From positions 62,001 through 126,000 of the forward strand of contig JBLHMB010000003.1 of assembly GCA_047621665.1 (NCBI GenBank): a DNA stretch of 64,000 bases. Reading direction: 5' to 3'. The notes beneath the pieces are model-generated. The model saw only the letters and a program-made list of their open reading frames with translations, was not told the DNA's origin and made no database searches. The stretch comes from Actimicrobium sp047621665 (GTDB taxonomy: Bacteria; Pseudomonadota; Gammaproteobacteria; Burkholderiales; Burkholderiaceae_D). Each line of letters begins with the position of its first letter. Within the stretch, counting starts at the first letter, position 1. Both the position numbers and the translations under genes were made by a program. This document shows, one piece after another, positions 16,746 through 24,752 of this stretch.

Positions 16746-18467
16746 ATGCAAACAGAAAGCTTTATTCCCGGCAAAGACGCCTCCCTCGAATCGACGATCC
16801 GCACGATGCAGGCCAAGCTAGCGGAGCGTGGTTTCCACCTGGACGAATCCTCGCTGCTCAATCCGGTCGAGGCAATCTGGTCGGTGCACATGAAAGACCA
16901 CGAGTGCCCGATGCTGTTTTCGAACGGCAAGGGTGCAACCGAGCTTGCTGCGCGCGCCAGTGCACTGGGTGAGTTTTTCGAGCGACTCGGCACGCATTAT
17001 TTCTGGACCCATTTTTATCTCGGCGCGACCCGCGCCAACCGTCCGTTCGTTCACTATCCGCAGGAACGCTGGTTTGCACCGAGCGCCGACGGCCGCTGGC
17101 CGGTCGAGATGCTGAACCCCGAACTGCAGGACTTTTACAATCCCGACAGCGAAATCGATAGCCAGGTACTGGTTGATCTGAACTCGGGCAACATCGCCCG
17201 TGGCATTTGTACGCTACCGTACACGCGTCTGCGCGATGGTGCGCAAACCTTGATACCGGTCAACATCATCGGCAATTTATACGTCAGCAACGGTATGGCC
17301 GCCGGCAATACGATGATGGAAGCGCGCAGCCAGGCTTTATCCGAAATTTTTGAGCGCCACATCAAGTACCGCATCATTAGTGAAGGCCTGTGCCTGCCAG
17401 AAGTACCGGATGAAGTGATCGCCCGTTATCCCGGCATCGCTGCCGGCATCAAGGGTTTGCGCGACGCCGGCTTCGGCATTCTGGTGCGCGATGCCTCACT
17501 GGGCGGTCGCTATCCGGTCATGTGCGTGACCTTGCTGCATCCCGGCGACCAGGGCTTGTTCGCCAGTTTCGGTGCGCATCCGCGCTTTGAAATCGCACTT
17601 GAACGGGCCTTGACCGAACTGCTGCAAGGCCGTGCGCTGGCTTCGCTCGAAGGCTTTCCCGAGCCGGGCTTTGACATGGATGAAATCACTGCGGTGGCCA
17701 ATCTCGAAATCCATTTTGTCGATTCGAGCGGCGTGGTCAGCTGGAATTTCCTTGGCGACACGCCGGACTTTCCGTTCGCCGACTGGAACTTCAGCAGCAC
17801 CACTGAAGAAGATTACAACTGGCTGTGCACTGCTGTTCACGCCGAAGACAAGGATATCTACGTCTCGGACTTCAGCGAACAAGGCGCGTACAGCTGCCGC
17901 ATCCTAGTACCCGGCATGTCCGAAATCTATCCGGTCGATGACCTCGAATGGGAAAACAATAGCGTCGGTAACGACATCCGTCCGGCGCTGGTGCGCCTTG
18001 ATGCCCTCAACGAGGAGGAATGCGCGCAGTTGCTCGACTACCTGCAGACCTCGAACCTCAACGATGAGCGGCCCTTGTGGGAAATTCTCGGCCTGGCCAT
18101 CCCGGTCGGCACGACCTGGAAAGAGTTGCGCATCGGCGAACTGAAAACCCTGCTGGCGCTGGCTGTCGGCGACGACGAAGCCATCCGCGAAGGCTGCGAC
18201 TGGATTCACCAGTACAAGCAGATGAATCCGGCACGCCGGTTGGTCTACCGTTGCATCGACAGCCTGATGCAACTCGGCGAAACGGCAGATTACCAGCGCG
18301 CACTGGTGCTGCTGTACGGTGCCGATACGGTGCGCCAGGCCGTCGCCCTGCTGGACCGCAGCGAACGCTTCTTCGGATTACCCACGCTGGATGCCGACAT
18401 GGAGGGCAGCGCGATGCATCAGACTTTGCTGGCAGCCTATGACAAGCTGTTTGCGAACGCGGGATAA
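16746..18467 (+). CDS. ycaO: YcaO-type protein, ribosomal protein S12 methylthiotransferase accessory factor
   Basis: 573 aa. An N-terminal YcaO ATP-dependent cyclodehydratase fold (FSNGKGATELAARASALGEFFERL, then AAGNTMMEARSQALSEIFERHIKYR, the ATP/Mg-binding glutamates) is followed by an E. coli YcaO-like C-terminal tetratricopeptide-like region ending near residue 570. In E. coli this protein helps RimO modify S12. Neither rimO nor a RiPP precursor is adjacent, so the housekeeping role is preferred. The start is ATG 16746; an upstream TTG at 16737 is less likely. Confidence 0.9.
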   Translation: MQTESFIPGKDASLESTIRTMQAKLAERGFHLDESSLLNPVEAIWSVHMKDHECPMLFSNGKGATELAARASALGEFFERLGTHYFWTHFYLGATRANRPFVHYPQERWFAPSADGRWPVEMLNPELQDFYNPDSEIDSQVLVDLNSGNIARGICTLPYTRLRDGAQTLIPVNIIGNLYVSNGMAAGNTMMEARSQALSEIFERHIKYRIISEGLCLPEVPDEVIARYPGIAAGIKGLRDAGFGILVRDASLGGRYPVMCVTLLHPGDQGLFASFGAHPRFEIALERALTELLQGRALASLEGFPEPGFDMDEITAVANLEIHFVDSSGVVSWNFLGDTPDFPFADWNFSSTTEEDYNWLCTAVHAEDKDIYVSDFSEQGAYSCRILVPGMSEIYPVDDLEWENNSVGNDIRPALVRLDALNEEECAQLLDYLQTSNLNDERPLWEILGLAIPVGTTWKELRIGELKTLLALAVGDDEAIREGCDWIHQYKQMNPARRLVYRCIDSLMQLGETADYQRALVLLYGADTVRQAVALLDRSERFFGLPTLDADMEGSAMHQTLLAAYDKLFANAG

Positions 18468-18476
18468 CGCATCGTG

Positions 18477-18505
18477 GCGCGGGCACGACTTGATCGTGCC
18501 CGCGC
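18477..18505. repeat. REP-like hairpin after ycaO
   Basis: Perfect 12-bp stem GCGCGGGCACGA / TCGTGCCCGCGC with a 5-base loop, starting 10 bases after the ycaO stop. It resembles other GCGxGGGCAC hairpins in this window (near 34.86, 44.2, 48.2, 50.35 and 60.9 kb). It may also act as a 3' end structure. Confidence 0.6.
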
Positions 18506-18580
18506 GAATGTACGGCCAAATCGCAATAATTGACCAACACCAGCGACTCGCACGCTCGGGAAAGGATAAATTTCCCAAAA

Positions 18581-18612
18581 CAAAATATAAATACATATAA
18601 TGTGTTTTTAAA
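18581..18612. promoter_or_regulatory. AT-rich segment in front of the BigR-type gene
   Basis: ATATAAATACATATAAT holds a short ATATA/TATAT symmetry just upstream of the bigR-like start and stands out from the GC-rich surroundings. It is a candidate promoter and self-operator. No finer assignment is possible by eye. Confidence 0.35.
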
Positions 18613-18627
18613 TTTTGTCACCCCTCG

Positions 18628-18966
18628 ATGTCATCCTCACCGTCCTCACCTATTCCGCTGGAACAGTTACAAGCCGCCGCCGCACAAGCGGCTGCGCTGC
18701 TGAAAGCGCTATCCAATCCGACCCGCTTGCTGTTGCTGTGCCAGATAGGCCAGGGCGAATACTGCGTCGGCGATCTCGAAACCCTGACCGGAATCCGCCA
18801 GCCGACGCTGTCGCAACAGCTCACCATTCTGCGTGCCGAAGCGCTGGTGAGCACCCGACGCGAAGGTAAACAGATCTTTTACCGTATCGCCAGCACACAG
18901 GCACTCACCATCATGCAAGTGCTCTACGAACAATTTTGTCCACCTGAAAAAGGAATCACTCTATGA
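18628..18966 (+). CDS. bigR: ArsR-family persulfide-responsive repressor, BigR/SqrR type
   Basis: 112 aa winged helix repressor. LLKALSNPTRLLLLCQIG and TGIRQPTLSQQLTILRAEALVSTRREGKQIFYRI are the ArsR helix-turn-helix and wing. Cys38 and Cys104 are 66 residues apart, the same spacing as the reactive pair of BigR (C42/C108) and SqrR (C41/C107), which form a tetrasulfide bridge; Cys46 is extra. It overlaps the yeeE start, so it probably represses its own operon until sulfide or persulfide builds up. No persulfide dioxygenase gene is present here, unlike the classic bigR operons. Confidence 0.82.
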   Translation: MSSSPSSPIPLEQLQAAAAQAAALLKALSNPTRLLLLCQIGQGEYCVGDLETLTGIRQPTLSQQLTILRAEALVSTRREGKQIFYRIASTQALTIMQVLYEQFCPPEKGITL

Positions 18967-19394
18967 CCATCGACTGGTCGCATTTCACCCCCTGGTCCTC
19001 GCTAGCCGGCGGCGTGCTGATCGGACTTGCAGCGGCCTTGCTGCTGTTTTTTAATGGCCGGATTGCCGGCATCAGCGGCATTCTCGGTGGCCTGTTGCGA
19101 CCAGTGCGCGGCGACGCCGGATGGCGCATCGCGTTCGTGCTGGGACTGGTTGTTGCACCGCTGGCGTGGGGACTATTCGCGGCATTGCCGGTCGTGCGCA
19201 TCGAAGCCGGTAACGTCACGCTGATCGTCGCCGGCCTGCTGGTCGGACTCGGTACCCGCTACGGCTCCGGGTGCACCAGCGGTCATGGTGTCTGCGGACT
19301 GGCGCGCCTGTCGCCGCGTTCGATGGTGGCAACGGCAGCATTCATGCTGGCCGGTTTTGCCTGTGTCTATATCGTCCGCCACGTGTTGGCCTGA
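18963..19394 (+). CDS. YeeE/YedE family sulfur transporter, N-terminal-half subunit
   Basis: 143 aa, four predicted helices. The signature GTRYGSGCTSGHGVCGLARLSPRS holds the conserved cysteine and histidine that relay thiosulfate-type sulfur in YeeE. It overlaps bigR by four bases and is followed within 11 bases by the second half, so the transporter is split in two genes as in other bigR-linked operons. Likely imports or exports a sulfur species across the inner membrane; direction is not known. Confidence 0.85.
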   Translation: MTIDWSHFTPWSSLAGGVLIGLAAALLLFFNGRIAGISGILGGLLRPVRGDAGWRIAFVLGLVVAPLAWGLFAALPVVRIEAGNVTLIVAGLLVGLGTRYGSGCTSGHGVCGLARLSPRSMVATAAFMLAGFACVYIVRHVLA

Positions 19395-19404
19395 GGAGAT
19401 GAAG

Positions 19405-19818
19405 ATGATGAAGCTGCTACTGGCATTGCTGGCCGGTCTGGTGTTTGGCCTCGGCCTGATCCTGTCGGGCATGACCGACCCGGCGAAAGTGATCGGATTC
19501 CTTGATCTTGCCGGCAACTGGGACCCGTCGCTCGGACTGGTCATGGGCGGCGCGGTGCTGGTCGGACTGGTGACCTTCCGCTTCAGCGCACGTCGCACCA
19601 AAGCCTTCCTCGGCGACGCGATGCACATACCGACCACTCGCCAAATTGATCGCCGCCTGGTGCTGGGTGGCATTACATTTGGCGTCGGCTGGGGATTGGC
19701 CGGCTATTGTCCGGGTCCGGCACTGGCATCGCTGGCCAGTAGCGGTTTTCAGGCATTGTTGTTTATTGCGGCCATGCTGGCCGGGATGGGCTTGTTTGCG
19801 CTACTGGAGAAGCGTTGA
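19405..19818 (+). CDS. YeeE/YedE family sulfur transporter, C-terminal-half subunit
   Basis: 137 aa. LVFGLGLILSGMTDPAKVIGFLD and GVGWGLAGYCPGPALASLASSG are typical of the second half of YeeE. The AUG at 19405 has GAGGAG six bases before it; the ATG at 19399 abuts that site and is less likely. It pairs with the preceding gene to form a complete transporter. Confidence 0.85.
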   Translation: MMKLLLALLAGLVFGLGLILSGMTDPAKVIGFLDLAGNWDPSLGLVMGGAVLVGLVTFRFSARRTKAFLGDAMHIPTTRQIDRRLVLGGITFGVGWGLAGYCPGPALASLASSGFQALLFIAAMLAGMGLFALLEKR

Positions 19819-19925
19819 TTTCAAACAGTGTCGGAGTCTGATCATTGGACGCCGCTGTCAGCTTGTTGTCATTATTACCTGCCAGTATGCGTACCCAACG
19901 GTACTTTCGTGATGCATACAGACTC

Positions 19926-20690
19926 ATGACCCAACCACTGACTTACGCCCCTACGCCTGCGCAAACCATCCACGCTCTCAAGGCCAGTTGCGCGGGCTGC
20001 AGCCTGCATCAGTTATGCCTGCCGATGGGTCTCGATGAAGGCGATATCAACCGGCTCGACGAAATCATCGGCCGTCGCCGTCGCCTGCAGCGCGATGAAA
20101 TCCTGTACCGGATGGACGACCCGTTTCGCAACCTCTACGCGATCCGTTTCGGCCACTTCAAAACTTTTCAGATCAATCACGGCGGGGACACTCACATCAC
20201 CGGATTCCAGATGGCCGGCGAGTTGCTGGGCATGGATGCGATCAGTACCGAGCGCCATCATTGCGATGCCGTCGCACTCGAAGACAGCGAAGTCTGCGCA
20301 ATTCCATTCGCCCGGCTCGAAGAACTGTTCGGTGAAATCCCGCGCCTGCTGCATCACTTCCACCGCATCATGAGCCAGGAAATCATGCGCGAACAAAACG
20401 TCATGCTGTTACTCGGGAACATGCGCGCCGAACAGCGCTTCGCTGCCTTTCTGGTCAACCTGTCGTCACGCTATGCAGCGCGCGGTTATTCGCCGACCAG
20501 CTTCCAGTTGCGCATGTCGCGCGAAGACATCGGCAACTATCTCGGACTGACCATCGAGAGCATCAGCCGTTTGCTGTCGCGCTTCAAGAAGCAGGGCTGG
20601 ATGGAAGTCGACAAACGCGAAGTCCGCCTGACCGATGTAGTCATGCTGCGGGCGCTGGCAGCCGGGACGGAAAACTGCACGCCGATGTAG
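19926..20690 (+). CDS. fnr: FNR-type oxygen-sensing transcription factor
   Basis: 254 aa. The [4Fe-4S] ligands are conserved: SCAGCSLHQLC gives C22, C25 and C31, and the fourth is C124 in DSEVCAIPF, exactly 93 residues after C31 as in E. coli (C29 to C122). The recognition helix ESISRLLSRF matches the E/S/R contacts for TTGAT-N4-ATCAA. Start chosen at ATG 19926 (MTQPLTYAPT). It lies beside the cbb3 oxidase genes, whose promoter carries a perfect FNR box, so it is the likely activator under low oxygen. Confidence 0.95.
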   Translation: MTQPLTYAPTPAQTIHALKASCAGCSLHQLCLPMGLDEGDINRLDEIIGRRRRLQRDEILYRMDDPFRNLYAIRFGHFKTFQINHGGDTHITGFQMAGELLGMDAISTERHHCDAVALEDSEVCAIPFARLEELFGEIPRLLHHFHRIMSQEIMREQNVMLLLGNMRAEQRFAAFLVNLSSRYAARGYSPTSFQLRMSREDIGNYLGLTIESISRLLSRFKKQGWMEVDKREVRLTDVVMLRALAAGTENCTPM

Positions 20691-20711
20691 CGCGCGCGAC
20701 CAGCACGATCG

Positions 20712-20954
20712 TCAGAACGGAATGGTCCGCTCATCCGGACCTTGCGCCAGGTAGACCGTCAGCATGCTCGACAGCGCACAGAACAACCAGCTCGCAAGAA
20801 ACCCGATCGTATAGCAGGCGATATCGGGCAAGCCGGTGTCGCCGCTGACATGCAGCCACAGCTCGGCCGGATCAAACAGCGAAAAAAACAGTCCGGTCGC
20901 GGCAATCGCGACAAGGAAAGAAGGCCAGAGAATCATCATCACCAGTCGCAGCAT
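20712..20954 (-). CDS. Small membrane protein of the cco cluster
   Basis: 80 aa with two hydrophobic helices (about residues 5-27 and 45-68). It follows fixH by 12 bases in the same operon and ends with GPDERTIPF. I do not recognise a named family; position suggests a role in cbb3 oxidase assembly or simply co-expression. Confidence 0.65.
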   Translation of the reverse strand: MLRLVMMILWPSFLVAIAATGLFFSLFDPAELWLHVSGDTGLPDIACYTIGFLASWLFCALSSMLTVYLAQGPDERTIPF

Positions 20955-20966
20955 GGGTTCGCCTTT

Positions 20967-21494
20967 CTATTGCAGCGCCGGCATGTCGGCGGACAGCGTC
21001 AGCGTTTTTTGCCCGGGCCAGCGCCATTCGCCATTGAGACGCCAGTCACGCTGCTCGCCCTCGATCAGAATCTGCCAGACGGCACGGTCCAGCAGCGGCA
21101 ACGCCACCCGGAAATGACCATTCACGTCGAGCGGTGCGAGCAGCTGGACATCCTTTTCGGGCAAGGTCGGATGCGCCAGATGGATACGGATTTTTCCGCT
21201 CACCGGTTTGCCGGCGGCGAGTACGTTGCCACTGAGCGTATCGCTGACTGCATCGATCTGCCCGTTGAATGACAGCCCCAGCGAGCTCGCTACGCGATCG
21301 CGTCGCAAGTCCTGATTGATGGCCTTGCCCTGCCGGTAGTAGTCATCGACGACCAGCGCATCCTGATGCGTGACGGCGAGCCAGACCGTCACCGAACCGG
21401 CCACAATGACCAGAAACGGACCGAGCATCAGCAGCCACGGCCAGCGATGCGTGTACCAGGGAGCGGACTTGTGAATGAGCGTTGAGGCATGCAT
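20967..21494 (-). CDS. fixH: FixH family protein
   Basis: 175 aa. One N-terminal helix (WPWLLMLGPFLVIVAGSVTVWLAV) is followed by DDYYRQGKAINQDLRRD, the FixH signature, and a periplasmic beta domain. FixH/CcoH proteins are needed for stable assembly of the cbb3 oxidase and copper delivery. It is 12 bases downstream of ccoG. Confidence 0.88.
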   Translation of the reverse strand: MHASTLIHKSAPWYTHRWPWLLMLGPFLVIVAGSVTVWLAVTHQDALVVDDYYRQGKAINQDLRRDRVASSLGLSFNGQIDAVSDTLSGNVLAAGKPVSGKIRIHLAHPTLPEKDVQLLAPLDVNGHFRVALPLLDRAVWQILIEGEQRDWRLNGEWRWPGQKTLTLSADMPALQ

Positions 21495-21506
21495 GGTGTT
21501 CTCCTT

Positions 21507-22961
21507 TTAATGAGGATCGTCGTGCTTGTCATGGTCGTCATGGTCCTTGCGACCGGCGCCGCGCGGGACGAAAAAGACCGCCTTTTCGGTGACCTGCCGG
21601 CTGACATGGTCGGTCGCGACAAGGGTGAATCGAATCTTGTTCGAGCCCGCTTCGCCCTCGCCTGCGGCGACCCTGACCCGCACCGGCACCGCACGCGAAC
21701 CGGTGCCTTCGAGGTCGAGTTCATCGGCTGAGGCCAGCGCAATACTGTCGATGCCGGACACCGAGATCTTGAAGTGATGGCTGGCTTCGTCGGTGTTCAT
21801 GATCTGCAGCCGGTAGACGTTTTCGATCATGCCGTCCTCGACTTCGCGCCCCATGCTGCCACGGTCGCGGATTACATCCATTTTTAGCGGCGTGCGCAGG
21901 AACAGCGAAACAAAAAACGCCGTAATGATCAGCGCCAGAATCGCGCTGTAGATCAGCACGCGCGCTCGCAGCACGCGGGCCTGCATCTGCTTGAACGACC
22001 ACTTTTTCGTGATCGCATGATCGGTCGAATAGCGGATCAGGCCCGCCGGCAAATCGATCTTCGCCATCACGCCATTGCAGGCATCGATGCAGGCCGCGCA
22101 ACCGATACATTCGTATTGCAGACCATCGCGAATATCAATGCCGGTCGGGCAGACCTGCACACACATCGAACAGTCGATGCAGTCGCCCTGCACTTTTGCT
22201 GCGGAGGAAGGGCCAGCGGTTTTCTTGCTGCGCGGACCACGTGGTTCGCCACGCTCGTTGTCGTATGTGATGATCAGCGTGTCCTTGTCGAACATCGCAC
22301 TCTGGAAGCGGGTGTACGGACAGATGTACTTGCAGACCTGCTCGCGCATCCAGCCGGCATTGCCGTAGGTGGCCAGCGCATAGAACAGGATCCAGAACCA
22401 TTCCCATGGTCCGGGTCCCGGACTGGCGACGGCACCGATCAGCGAACGGATCGGCGTGAAGTAACCGACAAAGGTCAGCCCGGTCCAGAGTGCGAGCGCG
22501 CCCCAGGTCAGGTGCTTGGCCGTCTTGCGCCAGAGCTTGTCAATGCCCCACGGCTGCTTGTCGAGACGCATGCGGGCGCTGCGTGGCCCTTCGATCTGGC
22601 GCTCGATCCACATGAAAACTTCGGTATAGACCGTTTGCGGACAGGCGAAACCGCACCAGACCCGGCCTGCCACCGCAGTCACGAGGAACAAGCCGTAGGC
22701 ACAAATGATCAGCAACACCGCCAGATAAATGAAATCCTGCGGCCACAGCACGATGCCGAAGATGTAAAACTTGCGCGCACCCAGGTCGAACAACATCGCC
22801 TGCCGGTCATTCCATTGCAGCCACGGCAAACCGTAAAACACCCCTTGCGTGAGCCACACGCACAGCCAGCGCAAGGTCGCGTAACGACCTTTGATTTCTC
22901 GCGGGTAGATTTCTTCGCGGGCGGCGTACATTTTGATAACCGAGACTTCGGGCGTACTCAT
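21507..22961 (-). CDS. ccoG: Cytochrome c oxidase accessory protein CcoG (polyferredoxin)
   Basis: 484 aa. Membrane-bound protein with motifs GRVWCGFACPQT and CKYICPYTRFQ in the membrane part, and two [4Fe-4S] sets, CIDCSMCVQVCPTGIDIR and CIGCAACIDACNGVMAKID. A C-terminal Ig-like domain ends in a His/Asp-rich tail (RKDHDDHDKHDDPH). In Rhodobacter CcoG reduces Cu(II) for cbb3 assembly. It lies between ccoP and fixH. Confidence 0.94.
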   Translation of the reverse strand: MSTPEVSVIKMYAAREEIYPREIKGRYATLRWLCVWLTQGVFYGLPWLQWNDRQAMLFDLGARKFYIFGIVLWPQDFIYLAVLLIICAYGLFLVTAVAGRVWCGFACPQTVYTEVFMWIERQIEGPRSARMRLDKQPWGIDKLWRKTAKHLTWGALALWTGLTFVGYFTPIRSLIGAVASPGPGPWEWFWILFYALATYGNAGWMREQVCKYICPYTRFQSAMFDKDTLIITYDNERGEPRGPRSKKTAGPSSAAKVQGDCIDCSMCVQVCPTGIDIRDGLQYECIGCAACIDACNGVMAKIDLPAGLIRYSTDHAITKKWSFKQMQARVLRARVLIYSAILALIITAFFVSLFLRTPLKMDVIRDRGSMGREVEDGMIENVYRLQIMNTDEASHHFKISVSGIDSIALASADELDLEGTGSRAVPVRVRVAAGEGEAGSNKIRFTLVATDHVSRQVTEKAVFFVPRGAGRKDHDDHDKHDDPH

Positions 22962-23009
22962 AAGCGACTGCTTTGTCCTGTAAACAAGTTACGTTGGCTG
23001 GTCAGGCTG

Positions 23010-23939
23010 CTACTTCTGCGCCGCTGGATCATTCGACAAACTCCACACATAGGCCGCCAGCACATGCACCTTGGCTTCGCCGAGGAAATCCTGGAACGCC
23101 GGCATCACGTTGTTGCGGCCCTTGCGGATGGTTTCCATGATGGTGTCGGCGCTGCCGCCATACAGCCAGATCTTGTCGGTCAGGTTTGGCGAGCCGAGTG
23201 CCTGATTGCCTTTTGCATCGGCACCATGACAGGCCGCACAGACCGCGAACTTCGATTGTCCGAGCACGCGCTTGATCGGATCCGAGGTCGCGCCCGACAG
23301 ACTGAGTACGTACTGCGCCACGTTCCCGACATCCTGATCCGAGCCGAGCGCCGCACCCATGGGCGGCATGATGCCGTTACGACCATGCAGCAGCGTGGTC
23401 TTGATGGTCTCCGGATCGCCACCGTACAGCCAGTCCTTGTCGGTCAGGTTTGGAAAGCCCTTGCTGCCGTGCGCATCCGAACCATGGCATTGCGCGCAAT
23501 ACGTCAGGAACAAGCGCTCGCCGATGGCATGTGCTTGCGGATCGGCCGCGACCACCTTCAGGTCCTGTTTCAGGTAACCGTCAAACAGCGGACCATATTC
23601 GGCATCGGCTTTTTTCAGCTCTTCGGTGTATTGACCGGAAGAGGTCCAGCCCAGCTTGCCGGGGTAGGAACCCAAGCCCGGATACAGGTACAGGTAGACG
23701 AGGCCGAAGACGATCGTGATATAAAACAGCCACATCCACCAGCGTGGCATCGGTGTGTTCAGCTCGGTCAGGTTCTCATCCCAGATATGCCCGGTGGTGT
23801 CGACCTGGCCATCGGCACCTGGCTTGATGACCACCTGTTGACGCGACTGCGTCCACAGCAACAAGCCGCAACCGGACACGCCCAGCAAGGTCAGCACGGT
23901 GATGAAACTATTCCAGAAACCGCTGGTAAAGTCAGCCAT
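23010..23939 (-). CDS. ccoP: cbb3-type cytochrome c oxidase subunit III, diheme
   Basis: 309 aa. Two N-terminal helices and GHIWDENLTELNTPMPRWW, the CcoP signature, precede two cytochrome c domains with CAQCH and CAACH heme sites. PPMGA and NNVMPAF supply the methionine ligands. Start at ATG 23939 (MADFTSGFW), overlapping the ccoQ end by eight bases; an upstream extension to 24035 lies inside ccoQ. Confidence 0.95.
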   Translation of the reverse strand: MADFTSGFWNSFITVLTLLGVSGCGLLLWTQSRQQVVIKPGADGQVDTTGHIWDENLTELNTPMPRWWMWLFYITIVFGLVYLYLYPGLGSYPGKLGWTSSGQYTEELKKADAEYGPLFDGYLKQDLKVVAADPQAHAIGERLFLTYCAQCHGSDAHGSKGFPNLTDKDWLYGGDPETIKTTLLHGRNGIMPPMGAALGSDQDVGNVAQYVLSLSGATSDPIKRVLGQSKFAVCAACHGADAKGNQALGSPNLTDKIWLYGGSADTIMETIRKGRNNVMPAFQDFLGEAKVHVLAAYVWSLSNDPAAQK

Positions 23940-24123
23940 GCTTGTTCTCCGTCGTGTTGCGTGGGCCGCCGTCGGCGTCATCTGCAAACGGCAGGTGCGC
24001 GGCCTCGTCAAAATCGGCACTCCGATTGAGCACAAAGGCCCACCAGAGAATGCCGACGAAGGTGGTCAGGCTGACCACGGTCATGACACTGCTGAGGTCG
24101 TTAAAAATGAGAGCGATGGCCAT
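23932..24123 (-). CDS. ccoQ: cbb3-type cytochrome oxidase subunit CcoQ
   Basis: 63 aa with one membrane helix (SVMTVVSLTTFVGILWWAFVL) followed by a short acidic tail, as in CcoQ/FixQ. It lies one base downstream of ccoO and overlaps ccoP, the standard NOQP order. Its role is to stabilise the complex. Confidence 0.88.
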   Translation of the reverse strand: MAIALIFNDLSSVMTVVSLTTFVGILWWAFVLNRSADFDEAAHLPFADDADGGPRNTTENKHG

Positions 24124-24124
24124 T

Positions 24125-24739
24125 TCAGTTCCTTGTCTTGATCAACGTGCCCAGCCCTTGCAGGTAGGCGATCAGTGCGTCCTGCTCGGTCTTGCCTGCC
24201 AGCGTGCCGGGACCGTCCTTGACTTCCTGTTCGCTGTACGGCGTGCCGAGACGCTGCAACGCACGCATTTTTGCGGTCACGTCACCCGGCACCAGCGGGG
24301 TCTTGGCCAGCCACGGATAACCGGGCATGTTCGATTCCGGCACCAGATCGCGCGGGTTGTTGAGGTGGATGGCATGCCAGTCATCGCTGTAGCGGGCGCC
24401 GACGCGGGCCAGATCCGGGCCGGTACGTTTTGATCCCCACTGGAACGGACGGTCATAGACGAACTCGCCGGCCACCGAATAATGGCCATAGCGTTCGGTC
24501 TCGGCACGCAGCGGCCGGATCATTTGCGAATGGCAGTTGTAGCAGCCTTCGCGCACATAAATGTCGCGCCCCGACAGCCGCAATGCCGGGTACGGTTTCA
24601 GGCCGGTGATCGGCTCGGTGGTCGAACTCTGGAAAAACAGGGGCACGATTTCAACCAGACCACCGATGCTGATGACCACCAGTACCAGCGCGATCAGTAA
24701 CCACGGATTCTTTTCAATCCACGCATGGGAAAATTTCAT
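24125..24739 (-). CDS. ccoO: cbb3-type cytochrome c oxidase subunit II, monoheme
   Basis: 204 aa. A membrane anchor near the N-terminus (WLLIALVLVVISIGGLVEI) is followed by GRDIYVREGCYNCHSQMIRP with the single CxxCH heme site and PESNMPGYPWL giving the methionine ligand. Full family length, directly after ccoN. Confidence 0.95.
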   Translation of the reverse strand: MKFSHAWIEKNPWLLIALVLVVISIGGLVEIVPLFFQSSTTEPITGLKPYPALRLSGRDIYVREGCYNCHSQMIRPLRAETERYGHYSVAGEFVYDRPFQWGSKRTGPDLARVGARYSDDWHAIHLNNPRDLVPESNMPGYPWLAKTPLVPGDVTAKMRALQRLGTPYSEQEVKDGPGTLAGKTEQDALIAYLQGLGTLIKTRN

Positions 24740-24752
24740 GACTGGCTCCTGA

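Noticed and set aside
16746..18467. YcaO as part of a RiPP (thiazole/oxazole peptide) cluster
   Set aside because: No precursor peptide, dehydrogenase or transporter nearby, and the C-terminal region fits the housekeeping YcaO of E. coli.
22017..24029. Long rightward frame opposite ccoG and ccoP
   Set aside because: Low-complexity, Arg/His-rich translation and complete overlap with two well supported genes.
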